From Neelides folsomi (taxonomy: Eukaryota > Arthropoda > Collembola > Neelipleona > Neelidae): a DNA stretch of 64,000 nt. Under the pieces are notes generated by a model. The model made no database searches. It was not told the DNA's origin and was given only the letters and a program-made list of their open reading frames with translations. The position numbers and the translations under genes are program-made. The stretch is from assembly GCA_034687125.1 (NCBI GenBank), contig JAQGBZ010000235.1:34654-98653 (forward strand), in the 5' to 3' direction. This document shows, piece after piece, positions 1-11,000 of this stretch; the stretch's first letter is position 1; the number at the start of each line of letters is the position of its first letter.

Positions 1-197
1 ATTTCATTTCTATGCATCGTCTTGTTCAACAATCGTTGATTTACAAAATTGCCGGAAATTATACAACTAACGAAATTGAAATGTAATTAATAAAATTTAT
101 GAAATTTTTTTAATTATAATTTTGTAAACCGTTGTTTAATATATACAAAATTATAAAATACAAATACTCTAATATACAAAATGTAATTTTTGCTAAA

Positions 198-1308
198 ATG
201 CAATATAGGTATCCAGAAGATATTTCCAAAAAAGTTCTTAGAAAGGCTTATGAATCGATCGATAATTGTTATCCATTGGGAAGATTGACTGAAGAGAATT
301 TAATTTTAAAATCTTATTTACTGCCACACTATTACTCACTGAATATTCAAAACGAGAGAATTAATGGAGTTAAATTTCAAGAAATCGACCTTCCTATACC
401 TTTTGAAAGGAAACTCCACAATTTATATATACTAAATAACTTTATAAAAATTTCACAAAACAAAACAAATTCAAATAAAAACCTCATTGAAGAATCAGAA
501 AATACAATTAAACTTGGACTTAAATATTTTGAAAGATCTTGTAAATATAAGGACGATTTTAAAAATACAATCAAGGATTTAAAAAATTGTCTAACCGTTT
601 TCCAAAATACTTTAAAAAATGATCACGAATTAATTAAGGAAATAAAATATCTACTGGGCTTTCAATACCTTCAGAAATTGAAATCTGATGACAACGAAAT
701 TTATAAAATTGAAGCAGAATATTTTGAAAGTAAAATTGAAAATAGTTTAATTACAAGAAATAATTTGGCATGTTCGTATAATTTTGATATATTTGCTAAT
801 CCAAAAGAATTGGATAAGCGAAATGAAATGTTGGTTTCGTATATAAATGCTTACAATATTCAGAAAAGATTGTTACAAAAAGGTGATAGCAATCAAAATT
901 ATTTATTAATTTACATTAATTTACAAAAACTTAAATGAAATGTATCATTGAATAAGATATTAATAATTTAATTATGTTTGATTTATAGATTGGATCTTAA
1001 TCATATGTCATTATTTGGTAACATTTTACAATACTGCTGATGACATTTATTTATTATATTCAACATTATTTGATCAAGATTTGAAGAAAAATAATATTGA
1101 GAATTTTAATTTTGGTAATTTATACTATGAAATAATTAACAAATGGACAAATGAAAGAGATACTGGAATTTCATTACACTTTTTATTAATCGAAATATTG
1201 CGGCAAGATTTAAAATGGACAAAAATCCTTAAAAACATTCCGGTAAATATGAATATATTTGGAAAGCGAAAAAGTAACGAGATTATGTGTTTATTGAAAT
1301 GTGAATAA
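198..1308 (+). CDS. Unrecognised two-exon gene, 334 aa
   Basis: Exons 198-882 and 989-1308 are joined by a 106-bp GT-AG intron. The donor splits a codon after one base (AAA G|GTGATA) and the acceptor (TTTATAG|AT) restores the frame exactly, which is the main evidence that the two open frames are one gene. I chose the ATG at 198; the open frame extends upstream to a TTG at 132 but no earlier ATG is in frame. The product is Lys/Asn/Ile-rich and mostly predicted helical, with no signal peptide or clear membrane segment. It ends in a basic stretch with two Cys (CLLKCE). I recognise no family. Base composition is as AT-rich as the ankyrin gene downstream and clearly richer in A+T than RpS24 or the TRPV gene, so it may belong to a fast-evolving, lineage-specific set. 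Confidence 0.55.
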
Positions 1309-1474
1309 TTTTATTAACTATTACTACAACTACAACATTGCAATTTGCAACAGATTTTAACTATTAAAACTAATTTCTGTTATGCTCCCTGCAATTTGTC
1401 CATTGTTGTTGTAAAGTTTCGAATCAACGTCTGCATAAGATCAAGAGTCCAATAGCTTAACCAATAGGTCCCTT

Positions 1475-2613
1475 CAGGGATGGGCAAGGCGGGTAAAACT
1501 CAAACTGGTATAACTAAATAAAACGGTTAAAACTGGGCGGCCTCCGACTGGTGTGGGAGCATAAAGTGTGACAATTCACCCATTTTTCCCAAATGTGTGA
1601 TAATTCAACAAAACGTGTGACGCTTAGTTGCAGCATCTAGCCTGATGTCATATTATATGTATCAACTTTTCATAGAATACTCAACATTGGCAGGTAATAT
1701 ACATGATATATATGACATCAGGGCAGATGCTGCAACAAAGCGTCACACGTTTTGTTGAATTATCACACATTTGGAAAAATTGGGTGAATTGTCACACTTT
1801 TTGCTGCTGTCACACATTTGGTTAAATGAGTAAAACTCAATTTTCTCAATTTTCCCTTAGAATGATTTTATTTATTTAAAATTATAGTCCCACAGATCCC
1901 CAATTGTTATAAGAAGCTCAAATAAGCGATATTTGATGCATATTTAAATATTTAAAAATTAATTGATTTGACTGATTTAGGTTTGGGTCATTTTCATTTT
2001 TCTCATTCTCATAATTTTCATTGGCCATTTGAGACAGAAAATGAATTTCACTACTCCTGTTCCTGTTTATAAAAACATAGAAAGTACTAAAACTACAATT
2101 TTTAATTAAACTTGATACAGCTCAACCTCAGTAAAGTAAACATTGATTTTTCATTGTCAATATTAGGAAGAAAAATTTTATCGTCATAATCTAAGAAGAT
2201 ATAATAAATTTATAAAAATTATTGAAGCAGTTGTCTCTTTATTAAAGCAATTGTCTCAAAAATTTTACTTGAAATCAAAGCTTTTAATTTCTACCTATTT
2301 AGTTAGCTTTAAGAACTTACTTATTCAAATCTACAATGTATTTCCATATTCCAATTAATACAAAAAAAATTAAATTGTAATTGTATTGATTTAAATAACG
2401 GAGAATATTAACATATTGATTAATTTAATGGAGAAATCGCCAAACAATGCTTAAAGTGCTAATAATTGCTAGGTGCACATACATTTAAATGCCCTACCAT
2501 CTCTTCCAGGCTTTAGTGCACACTACAAGCAAAAGCGAGTTTTAACCGATTGGATCGGTTTCTTCCGGTTAAAACAGGTCGAAGAGTTTTACCCGCGGGT
2601 TTTTTCCATCCTG
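1475..2613. mobile_element. hAT-like non-autonomous element
   Basis: The left end starts CAGGGATGGGCAA and shortly afterwards reads GCGGGTAAAACTC. The right end, read on the minus strand, starts CAGGATGG and reaches the same GCGGGTAAAACTC. A second shared motif, GGTTAAAAC or TTTTAACCGG, follows on each side. CAGGGATGGGCAA-type termini are usual for hAT transposons. The interior (about 1.1 kb) has no transposase frame. The 8-bp flanks (GGTCCCTT and GTGTCTCT) do not match well, so the target duplication has decayed or the ends are a few bases off. A 17-bp palindrome (AACCGAT-TGG-ATCGGTT) lies near the right end. Confidence 0.5.
1563..1800. repeat. Inverted repeat, 91-bp arms, 56-bp loop
   Basis: Left arm 1563-1653 and right arm 1710-1800 are reverse complements with only a handful of mismatches and no gaps. 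Shared landmarks are AAAGTGTGAC, the ATCACACATTTGG motif, ACGTTTTGTTGAATTATC and TGATGTCATAT. Transcribed in either direction it would fold into a long, nearly perfect hairpin. It lies inside the hAT-like element and may be a nested foldback element or part of the element's own subterminal structure. Confidence 0.85.
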
Positions 2614-3078
2614 GTGTCTCTTTATTCTGAAGTTTGTCGTCTGATTGAAATATTCTACCATTCAATTTCTTCTTCATTGGCTAAAATAGATCGTAATCAT
2701 AAGGAAAAATATTGAAGGAATTTGCTGGATGTGGTCGTTCTTCAATCCCAAGACATTGCAGTGTTCCTAGCAAGCTCAAGTGGAGCTTGATTGGAATAAA
2801 CATCGGGATTTACTTTTATATTCGCTGAATATTTTTTAGAAAATGAAAGATATATACATTTTATAGTAAAAGAAAATTTGGTGCATATTTTTTCTGTTTT
2901 AATAGTGTGAGACTGCAATCCTCCCTGAAATATACTAACACATTTCCTCGTTACTTTTGCACTTTTCACTTATCTTCGTTAATCCTAAATGATTATATTT
3001 TAGTTAATGTTAATGCGACAATGACTTTAGCAAACATGGTTACCAAAGAAGACTCCTAGCGTTGATTCGAGATTTGAA

Positions 3079-6000
3079 ATGATTGACCAAGTATTCAAAG
3101 ACCATCCAGAATTAAAAATTGAATTTATGAACCAACAAAAAGCTTTTGATGAAAAATATTTCATTGAAACATTGATACATAATGAAATCCAACTTGATTT
3201 TGATGACACGCTTTTACATATTGCAACCGAAATGGAATTTTGCAAAATTGTAAAATATTTTATTGAAAATGGAGCAAATTTAAGACATTTGGATAAGGGT
3301 AATTTCACACCATTGAAAATAGCTGTAAAAAATGAATCAGATAGAATGGTAAAATTAATATTAGGATGCGATGCTATGGCTGAAATTATTAAGACTGAAG
3401 AAGCATTTTTAAATAAATCATTATATTTAGCCTCAAAAACAGGAAATATAGAAATTGTAAATATCCTTTTGGAAAATGTGAAAAATGTTAATTTTTTTAT
3501 TAATAATGAGACTCTTTTACATAGAACTTCAAAGTTTGGTTATGAACATATTGTAAAATTACTTATATTAAAGGGAGCAAAAATTAACGTTTTAGATAAA
3601 AATAATTCGACTCCGTTACATATGGCGTCGACTTATGGACATTTAGAAATTGTAAGGTTACTTTTAAAAAAAAGAGCTTCAATTAATGTTTTAAATATAG
3701 ATAATTGGACACCTTTACATTTGGCGTCGGCACATGGACATTTAGAAATTGTAAGGTTACTTTTAGAAAAAGGAGCTTCAATTGATGTTTTAAATAAATA
3801 TAATATGACACCTTTACATTTGGCTACTGATCATGGACATTTAGAAAATGTAAGGTTACTATTAGAAAAAGAAGCTTCAATTGATGCTTTAAATAATTAT
3901 AATTGGACACCTTTACATTTGGCGTCGACATATGGACATTTAAAAATTGTAAGGTTACTCTTAGAAAAAGGTGCTTCAATTAATGTATTAAATAAAGATA
4001 ATTGGACACCTTTACATTATGCTTTGAGAAATGGACATTTAGAAATTCTAAGATTACTTTTAGAAAAAGGAGCTTTAATTGATGTTTTAAATATAAATAA
4101 TTTGAAAATTTTACATTTTGCTTCTAGAAATGGACATTTAGAAATTATAAAGTTACTTTTAGAAAAAGAAGCTTCAATTGATGTTTTAGATATAGATAAT
4201 TTGACACCTTTACATTTGGCGGCAGAAGAAGGACATTTAGAAATTGTAAGGTTACTTTTAGGAAAAGGAGCTTCAATTGATGTTTTAAATATAGATAATT
4301 TGACACCTTTACATTTGGCGGCAGAAGAAGGACATTTAGAAATTGTAAGGTTACTTTTAGGAAAAGGAGCTTCAATTGATGTTTTAAATATAGATAATAT
4401 GACACCTTTACATGTGGCTACTAAACGAGGACATTTAGAAATTGTAAAGTTACTTTTAGAAAGAGGAGCTTCAATTGATATTTTAAATAAAAATAATTGT
4501 ACACCTTTACATTTTGCGACAGAAAATGGACATTTAGAAATTATAAGGTTACTTTTAGAAAAAGGAGCTTCAATTGTTGTTTTAAGTAAAAATAATTTGA
4601 CACCATTACATTTTGCTTCTAGAAATGGACATTTAGAAATTATAAAGTTACTTTTAGAAAAAGGAGCTTCAATTGATGTTTTAGATATAGATAATTTGAC
4701 ACCTTTACATTTGGCGGCAGAAGAAGGACATTTAGAAATTGTAAGGTTACTTTTAGGAAAAGGAGCTTCAATTGATATTTTAAATATAAATAATTGGACA
4801 CCTTTACATTTGGCGTCGAAAAAAGGACATTTAGAAATTATAAGGTTACTTTTAGAAAAAGGAGCTTCAATTGATGTTTTAAATATAGATAATATCACAC
4901 CTTTACATTTTGTGTCAGACAATGGACATTTAGAAATTGTAAGGTTACTATTAGAAAAAGGAGCTTTAATTGATGCTTTAAATAAAAATAATTGGACACC
5001 TTTACATTTGGCGTCAGAAAATGGACATTTAGAAAACGTTAGGTTACTTTTAGAAAAAGGAGCTTCTATTGATGTTTTAAATAAAGATAATATGACACCT
5101 TTGCATTTGGCGTCGTTATTTGGACATTTAAATATTATAAGGTTACTATTAGAAAAAGAAGCTTCAATTGATATTTTAAATATAAATAATTGGACACCTT
5201 TACATTTGGCGTCAGAAAATGGACATTTAGAAAACGTAAGGTTACTTTTAGAAAAAGGAGCTTCAATTGATGTTTTAAATATAGATAATTGGACACCTTT
5301 ACATTTGGCGTCGGCACATGGACATTTAGAAATTGTAAGGTTACTTTTAGAAAAAGGAGCTTCAATTGATGTTTTAAATAATTATAATTGGACACCTTTA
5401 CATTTGGCGTCAGAAAATGGACATTTAGAAAATGTAAGGTCACTTTTAGAAAAAGGAGCTTCAATTGATGTTTTAAATATAGATAATGTGACACCTTTAC
5501 ATTTGGCGTCGGCATATGGACATTTAGAAATTGTAAGGTTACTTTTACAAAAATTAGCTTCAATTGATGTTTTAAATATATATAATATAACACCTTTACA
5601 TTTAGCTACTGAACATGGACATTTAGAAATTGTGAAGTTACTTTTAGAAAAAGGAGCTTTAATTGATATTTTAAATATAGATAATTGGACACCTTTACAT
5701 TTGGCGTCGGCATATGGACATTTGGAAATTGTAAGGTTACTTTTAGAAAAATTAGCTTCAATTGATGTTTTAAATAAATATAATTGGACACCTTTACATT
5801 TGGCGTCTGGAGATGCACATTTAGAAATTGTAAGATTACTTTTAGAAAAAGGAGCTTCAATTAATGTTTTAAATATACATAATTGGACACCATTACATTT
5901 GGCGTCAGAAAATGGACATTTAGAAATTGTAAGGTTACTTTTAGAAAAAGGAGCGTTAATTGATGTTTTAAATGAAGATGATTTGACACCTTTATATTTA

Positions 6001-6684
6001 GGGGCGAGAAATGGACATTTAAAAATTGTAAGGTTAATTTTAGAAAAAGAAACTCCAGTTGATTTTTTACAAAAATCTATTTGGACACTTTTACACTTGG
6101 CGTCGAGATATAGACATTTAGAAGTTGTAAGGTTACTTTTAGAAAAAGGAGCTTCAATTGATATTTTACATGAAGATATTTGGAAACCTTTACTTTTGGT
6201 GTGGGAAGATGGACATCTAGAAATTGTAAGATTATTTTTAGGAAAAGGAGCTTCAATTGAAGTTTTAAATAAAGATAATTGGACACCTTTACATTTTGCT
6301 TCAAGCAATGGACATTTAAAAATTGTAAGGTTACTTTTAGAAAAAAGAGCTTCAATTGATGTTTTAAATAAAGATAATTGCACACCTTTACATTTTGCTT
6401 CAAGAAATGGACATTTAGAAATTGTAAGGTTACTTTTAGAAAAAGGAGCTTCAATTGATGTTTTAAATAAAGATAATTGGACACCTTTACATTTTGCGTC
6501 GAGATATGGATATTTAGAAATTGTAAGGTTACTTTTAGAAAAAGGAGCTTCAATTGGTGTTTTAAATAAAAATAATTCTACTTCTTTACAATTAGCGTCA
6601 TTAAATAAACATTTTGAAATCAAAAAATTACTTAAAGAAAAAGAAGCAAAAATTAAATTTCAAGAGTATTGTATAATTATATAA
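3079..6684 (+). CDS. Giant ankyrin-repeat protein, single exon
   Basis: Uninterrupted frame of 1,201 residues starting at ATG 3079. After a short N-terminus there are four divergent repeats (about residues 35-170) and then 31 regular 33-residue ankyrin repeats to the C-terminus, with consensus N-x-TPLHLAS-x-x-GHLEIVRLLLEKGAS-IDVLN. No other domain, signal peptide or membrane segment is visible, so it should be an intracellular protein-binding solenoid; partner unknown. The repeats are unusually uniform. Repeats 7 and 8 (4198-4395) are base-for-base identical over 99 bp, a third near-copy begins near 4693, and a two-repeat block is duplicated, so the array has grown by recent tandem duplication. 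The gene is intronless and AT-rich. Ankyrin arrays of this style occur in eukaryotes and in Rickettsiales-type symbionts; I cannot tell from sequence alone whether this was acquired. A short upstream exon is possible. Confidence 0.85.
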   Translation: MIDQVFKDHPELKIEFMNQQKAFDEKYFIETLIHNEIQLDFDDTLLHIATEMEFCKIVKYFIENGANLRHLDKGNFTPLKIAVKNESDRMVKLILGCDAMAEIIKTEEAFLNKSLYLASKTGNIEIVNILLENVKNVNFFINNETLLHRTSKFGYEHIVKLLILKGAKINVLDKNNSTPLHMASTYGHLEIVRLLLKKRASINVLNIDNWTPLHLASAHGHLEIVRLLLEKGASIDVLNKYNMTPLHLATDHGHLENVRLLLEKEASIDALNNYNWTPLHLASTYGHLKIVRLLLEKGASINVLNKDNWTPLHYALRNGHLEILRLLLEKGALIDVLNINNLKILHFASRNGHLEIIKLLLEKEASIDVLDIDNLTPLHLAAEEGHLEIVRLLLGKGASIDVLNIDNLTPLHLAAEEGHLEIVRLLLGKGASIDVLNIDNMTPLHVATKRGHLEIVKLLLERGASIDILNKNNCTPLHFATENGHLEIIRLLLEKGASIVVLSKNNLTPLHFASRNGHLEIIKLLLEKGASIDVLDIDNLTPLHLAAEEGHLEIVRLLLGKGASIDILNINNWTPLHLASKKGHLEIIRLLLEKGASIDVLNIDNITPLHFVSDNGHLEIVRLLLEKGALIDALNKNNWTPLHLASENGHLENVRLLLEKGASIDVLNKDNMTPLHLASLFGHLNIIRLLLEKEASIDILNINNWTPLHLASENGHLENVRLLLEKGASIDVLNIDNWTPLHLASAHGHLEIVRLLLEKGASIDVLNNYNWTPLHLASENGHLENVRSLLEKGASIDVLNIDNVTPLHLASAYGHLEIVRLLLQKLASIDVLNIYNITPLHLATEHGHLEIVKLLLEKGALIDILNIDNWTPLHLASAYGHLEIVRLLLEKLASIDVLNKYNWTPLHLASGDAHLEIVRLLLEKGASINVLNIHNWTPLHLASENGHLEIVRLLLEKGALIDVLNEDDLTPLYLGARNGHLKIVRLILEKETPVDFLQKSIWTLLHLASRYRHLEVVRLLLEKGASIDILHEDIWKPLLLVWEDGHLEIVRLFLGKGASIEVLNKDNWTPLHFASSNGHLKIVRLLLEKRASIDVLNKDNCTPLHFASRNGHLEIVRLLLEKGASIDVLNKDNWTPLHFASRYGYLEIVRLLLEKGASIGVLNKNNSTSLQLASLNKHFEIKKLLKEKEAKIKFQEYCIII

Positions 6685-7510
6685 TATTTAAATTTCTACA
6701 TTAACATAAATATTTATTTTTTAAAGAATATCTAATTGATAAATTTAATTCTTTAATGAAAATTTCGTTTATTGCCATCTGCAATGTCGGTCACAATTAT
6801 CCTCTTTGTTTTTTCATTGCCAAAACAATTTAAATAACCCTCTTGGATTTGAAATCGGGTACGGATTTTCAAAGTCATCGGCCTCAAATTAAACAGAGCA
6901 CCAGTGCTAACATAATTGTTACCTGTAACACGATGAAGTTTTTATTGAATAATATGAAGAATTTACTTTGATTTGTTATTTCATTTTATTAAATTGTCTC
7001 ATTTTCAGAATAATTAATATTCATTATTCAATCCCTCACCATGGATATTAGTGAGGTGGAGATAAAAAAAATTAACATTACTTCACCATGTTGAATGGAA
7101 AAACATCCATGGTTCATTATGGAGACTCGAAATTCATTTTTCGATTTCTTTTCTCAAAAGAATGGAGCACAATCTCAATCTTGCGACTAGACTAATTCCC
7201 TTTCAAATACTCTAATGGTGAATCTTGAGAATTGAGAACTTACAGTACGCAGTACATCAGGTTTCTAAGTTTATTCGACTCTCACGGAACTGCCAACCAC
7301 CAAACTCGTACATGTTGCTTAGAAAGATCTTACCAACTTGTCTGCCTAGCGCCATGTTCCAAAGCCGTGGGTAACAGGTATTTTTTATATAAGCGTATAA
7401 TCGGCAATTTTTTTTAAAAAAATTGTGTTTATATGGTCAGTTATGTCAAATGCACTTAAACAATGCATATAACAACGTCCTGCCATCTTTGTTTTTTTAA
7501 AAGATAATTT
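6685..7510. other. Intergenic, nothing recognised
   Basis: AT-rich sequence between the ankyrin gene and the decayed ankyrin fragment. One short open frame (7232-7417) has no coding character. I see no RNA gene, TIR element or tandem array. Confidence 0.4.
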
Positions 7511-7516
7511 GAGTTA

Positions 7517-7857
7517 ATTGTAAAATTATTTTTAGAAAATGGAGCAAATATTAATGCTTGTAGCAAAAAAAAATATTACATCTTTACATATTGCATCAAG
7601 TGATGGATATTTAGAAATTGTAAAATTACTTTTAGAAAATGAAGCAAATATTAATGCTTACAGCAAAAATAAGTGCAGTCCTTTATATTAAGCGTCAAGT
7701 TAAGAACACGAACAAATTATTTACTTTTAAACAAATATTGATTCTTAACTTTAACTAAAAAAAAGTATCAATTTCAAGCTTAAATTTAATCACAAATGCT
7801 GAAATAGCTAAATTTCTAAAAGTAAAAAGTGTTTATTATAATAAATGTCGATTTTCT
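7517..7857 (+). pseudogene. Decayed ankyrin-repeat gene fragment
   Basis: From 7517 the plus strand encodes an ankyrin repeat end (IVKLFLENGANINA), a complete repeat (TSLHIASSDGYLEIVKLLLE) and the start of a third. The frame is broken by one extra A in a nine-A run near 7565-7573, then by in-frame TAA stops near 7688-7703. About 100 bp further on, a typical C-terminal ankyrin tail (NAEIAKFLK, near 7796-7822) is still readable. The repeats use GANINAYSKN rather than GASIDVLNKD, so this is a remnant of a paralogue and not a copy of the neighbouring array. The homopolymer shift could be a sequencing error, but the stops could not. Confidence 0.7.
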
Positions 7858-8046
7858 TAATTTTAAACGACTGCCTCTTTAGTGCAATGAAGGTTAATGT
7901 AATATTAGTATTATATTAATACCTTATGTTAAAAATATTTTTTTATTTAATATACTATAATCTATATATTATATGTGTAAATTCAAATTTAATTATTATA
8001 AATTATATAAAATCTTTTAATTAAAATACACTAAATACTATATTCC

Positions 8047-8052
8047 TTTATT
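8047..8052 (-). promoter_or_regulatory. Polyadenylation signal of the GGT gene
   Basis: AATAAA on the minus strand, about 30 nt past the GGT stop codon. Position and exact hexamer fit the gene upstream. Confidence 0.5.
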
Positions 8053-8082
8053 AAAAATGAACTAGTTTGTTGTTTTTATTCA

Positions 8083-11000
8083 TCAATAACCAGCGACGTC
8101 TCCTCTTTTTCTAAAATCTGCACATCCATAAATGATTGACTCGTTTATATAAAGTTGTGAAACTGTTGCCCAATATCCTTTGTCCACTCGCTGCGTGTTA
8201 TGTCCTTTGGCTTTTAATCCTTCGAGAACTTTCTTTGAAATTCCATATTCATAAAGTAATTGAGAACCTGGTGGTGTGAAACTTGGCATCATTCTTGGAA
8301 AATCACTTGCTTCTTTCACAGACATCCCTTTAAACAAAAGGCTCCATGCTGTCTGAAAAAATAATAACAATTAATAATGAGTAATTAAAACTTACTTAAA
8401 ATAATTTATTTTATTATTTCCTAATTGTAATTAAATTAATAATATTTATTTAATTAACTATTATAATGGCAGGGACAATTTTGACTCCACCAGAAGCCCC
8501 AGTTAACAAGCGAGGTTCCCTTTCAGCGTCTAATAAAATAATTGGTGACATTGAGGACGCAGGCCTTTTTCCAGGTTCAATTGAATTTGCAGGATTTGTT
8601 GGAAGTCCATAAGAATCAGGTTGATCTTCAAATGAAAAATCACCAATTTCATCATTGAAAATTATCCCAGTCAAATTCCCCATAAATCCTGCACCCCAAC
8701 TAAAGAAAATTAAACGTCAATTTATAAAATAATATTTAATTTTTTATATATTAAACAATATATATATATATATATATATAATATACGCAAGATTTATAGT
8801 TGTAGTTAGTGAAACGGCGTCGCCATATTGATCAATAATTGAAATATGTGCCGTTCCTGCGTCATTCCTTGGTTTAAACATCCCGCCATAATGATGCGGA
8901 TCATGAAACGTTTTCTTTCGACTGATTCTCATGGATAGATTTTCAATGTATTCAGGACTCAAGATTTTCTTCATGAACTATTAGTTTTAAATTAAAATTC
9001 TTTAGCTGAGTGTTTATATTTTAACTGTGGACAGTTATACAGTTATAGGGTACTTTAGTGTTTTATTAATTAAGTTTTAAATTGTAATTACAATACTAGA
9101 ATTAGTAAAACGCGGGTCGGATGATTGGTGTCGATGAGTTATTGCGAATTTCAAAGTTTCTTGTAAAAAGTGCAAATCTTCCACAATTTCGCTAGTTGTC
9201 ATTTCATGAAAATTTTTCTTTCTTTTCAAAAAGGATTCAAGTCGAAATTGTGACAAATTATATATCAGATCATACCAAATTATGTGTCTTATTGTGTTTA
9301 TGGAGAAGCAAATTCAAAAATTTTTTTAACTAAACAAAAATAACTAGGGAATCAGTCAAAAACATAATTTTTGATTTTATTCGATTAGTTCAAAAAATTA
9401 ATTGATTATTTTCCCTATGTTACCAATGTAAATTTGAATCTTGCATAAGACCAATAAGACATATAATTTGGTATGATCTGATATTAATAGCAGTACATTA
9501 AAATAATCATCGATAAAATATAATAATTGTACTTGTTTTTTTTTAATTACCCAATCGTTTCCAAAATTCCAAGTGCCATTGAAACAACTGGAGCTCCCGA
9601 AGGAAACGGTAAACTATAAAGCGTCAAATTGTTTTTGAATTTGTAACTTATTGGATCTGGCCAATCGACTCTGTATAAGCGTTATTAATAAAAATGATTC
9701 TTAATCCTTAATTTTTAGAAAAATTAAGAAAATCGTATTCAGTTGATTGGATTTAAAATTAATTTGATTGAAACCTGAAATTGTAAAGATCCGAAATGTT
9801 CATCGACCCTTTCACATTTTTATTCAGATCTTCAATAAAATCATTTGCAATTTTCCCCCTATAAAAACCTTCATATCCATTCATTTCAATTATTTTTAAT
9901 GTTGCCGCGAGTCTTGGTCTTTTGGCTAAATCTCCCATTTGAAACAAAGCTCCATTAGGACGAGAAAATTCGCTTTTCAAAATCGGATCTTTTTCAAATA
10001 AAATAGCATGTTCTTTTAATGCTTTGTCCATAAGAGGTGAAACGATGTATCCTTCCTCAGCTAAAAGCCTTGCGGGTTCAACAAGTTTTGCCCATTTGAC
10101 TCTTCCAAAACACAAATGGGCTTCCCATAACCCTGCAATTTCACCGGGAATTCCAACTGACATTCCGCCTCTCATAATTCCATCAGGATTTGATTTATAA
10201 TATTCGGGATTTGCACGGGAAGGAGCAGTTTCACGGGCATTTAACACACGAATTGTTCCTCTATTGTAAACTGTCATGAATAAACCACCGCCAATTCCAC
10301 TGCTTTGAGGACAAACGACGCCAATGCAAAGTGCAACTAATCATAATAAAAAAACAAAATAATTAATTAATCATTTTTAATTAAGAATTTAAACAATGAA
10401 AAAAATATAGCAAAATTTTAATTAAAAGAATTAATTCAAAACAATAATTAAATGTTTATTGCCAGCAACTGCTGCGTCGACTGCAGAACCATTTAATCGT
10501 TCCAAAACATTTCTATAATAAAAGTGTATATAATTTATATAATTTTATAATTTAATTAACAGTTTAGGAATAATTCAAGTATACTGGTGCACGCTGATTT
10601 CAATACTAGTTAATTGTTTTTAGGTCAAGTTCGATGTCTTGATTACGAATTTGAAGTTAGTTTGCGTTGGACTCTTAAAACAAAAAAGTTAGAGACAATT
10701 AACACCCCAAAAATGCTTTTTTCTGTCCGTTGTAGGTACAGTCGATTTTGCGTGGCGCCAAGTGGACTCAATGCATTTGTATGGACTCCAGTCACAATAT
10801 CCTTAAAATGGACTGACAATGAGTGATTAACCTGAAACAGCTGATACTCGGGGTCTTCTTTGATCAAAACATCCTTTCCACATGACTGAAAAAATAGTGG
10901 TAACAGGTAGAATCCACTTTTTAACAAGGTAGATCGGTCATTGACAATTTCCATAAAGTTTTCTCAAACCTCTTTCAATGCCTCCAAAATCCCAAGCTTC

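Larger units (their letters stand above)
1309..3078. other. Intergenic stretch with a hAT-like element
   Basis: Between the orphan gene and the ankyrin gene the only structure I can support is the terminal-inverted-repeat element at 1475-2613 and its internal hairpin. An open frame at 2473-2715 runs across the right end of the element and has no recognisable motif. An in-frame TAG followed by possible acceptor sequence sits just before the ankyrin ATG (about 3030), so a short upstream exon of that gene cannot be excluded. Confidence 0.5.

Noticed and set aside
4017-6623. Antisense open frames of 301 and 413 codons across the ankyrin array
   Set aside because: They follow from a 99-bp period and biased codons; the peptides are themselves 33-residue repeats with no initiation context.
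3079-6684. Ankyrin array as bacterial contamination
   Set aside because: It lies in the same contiguous sequence as intron-containing animal genes and a spliced gene flanks it; ancient transfer remains possible but is not shown.
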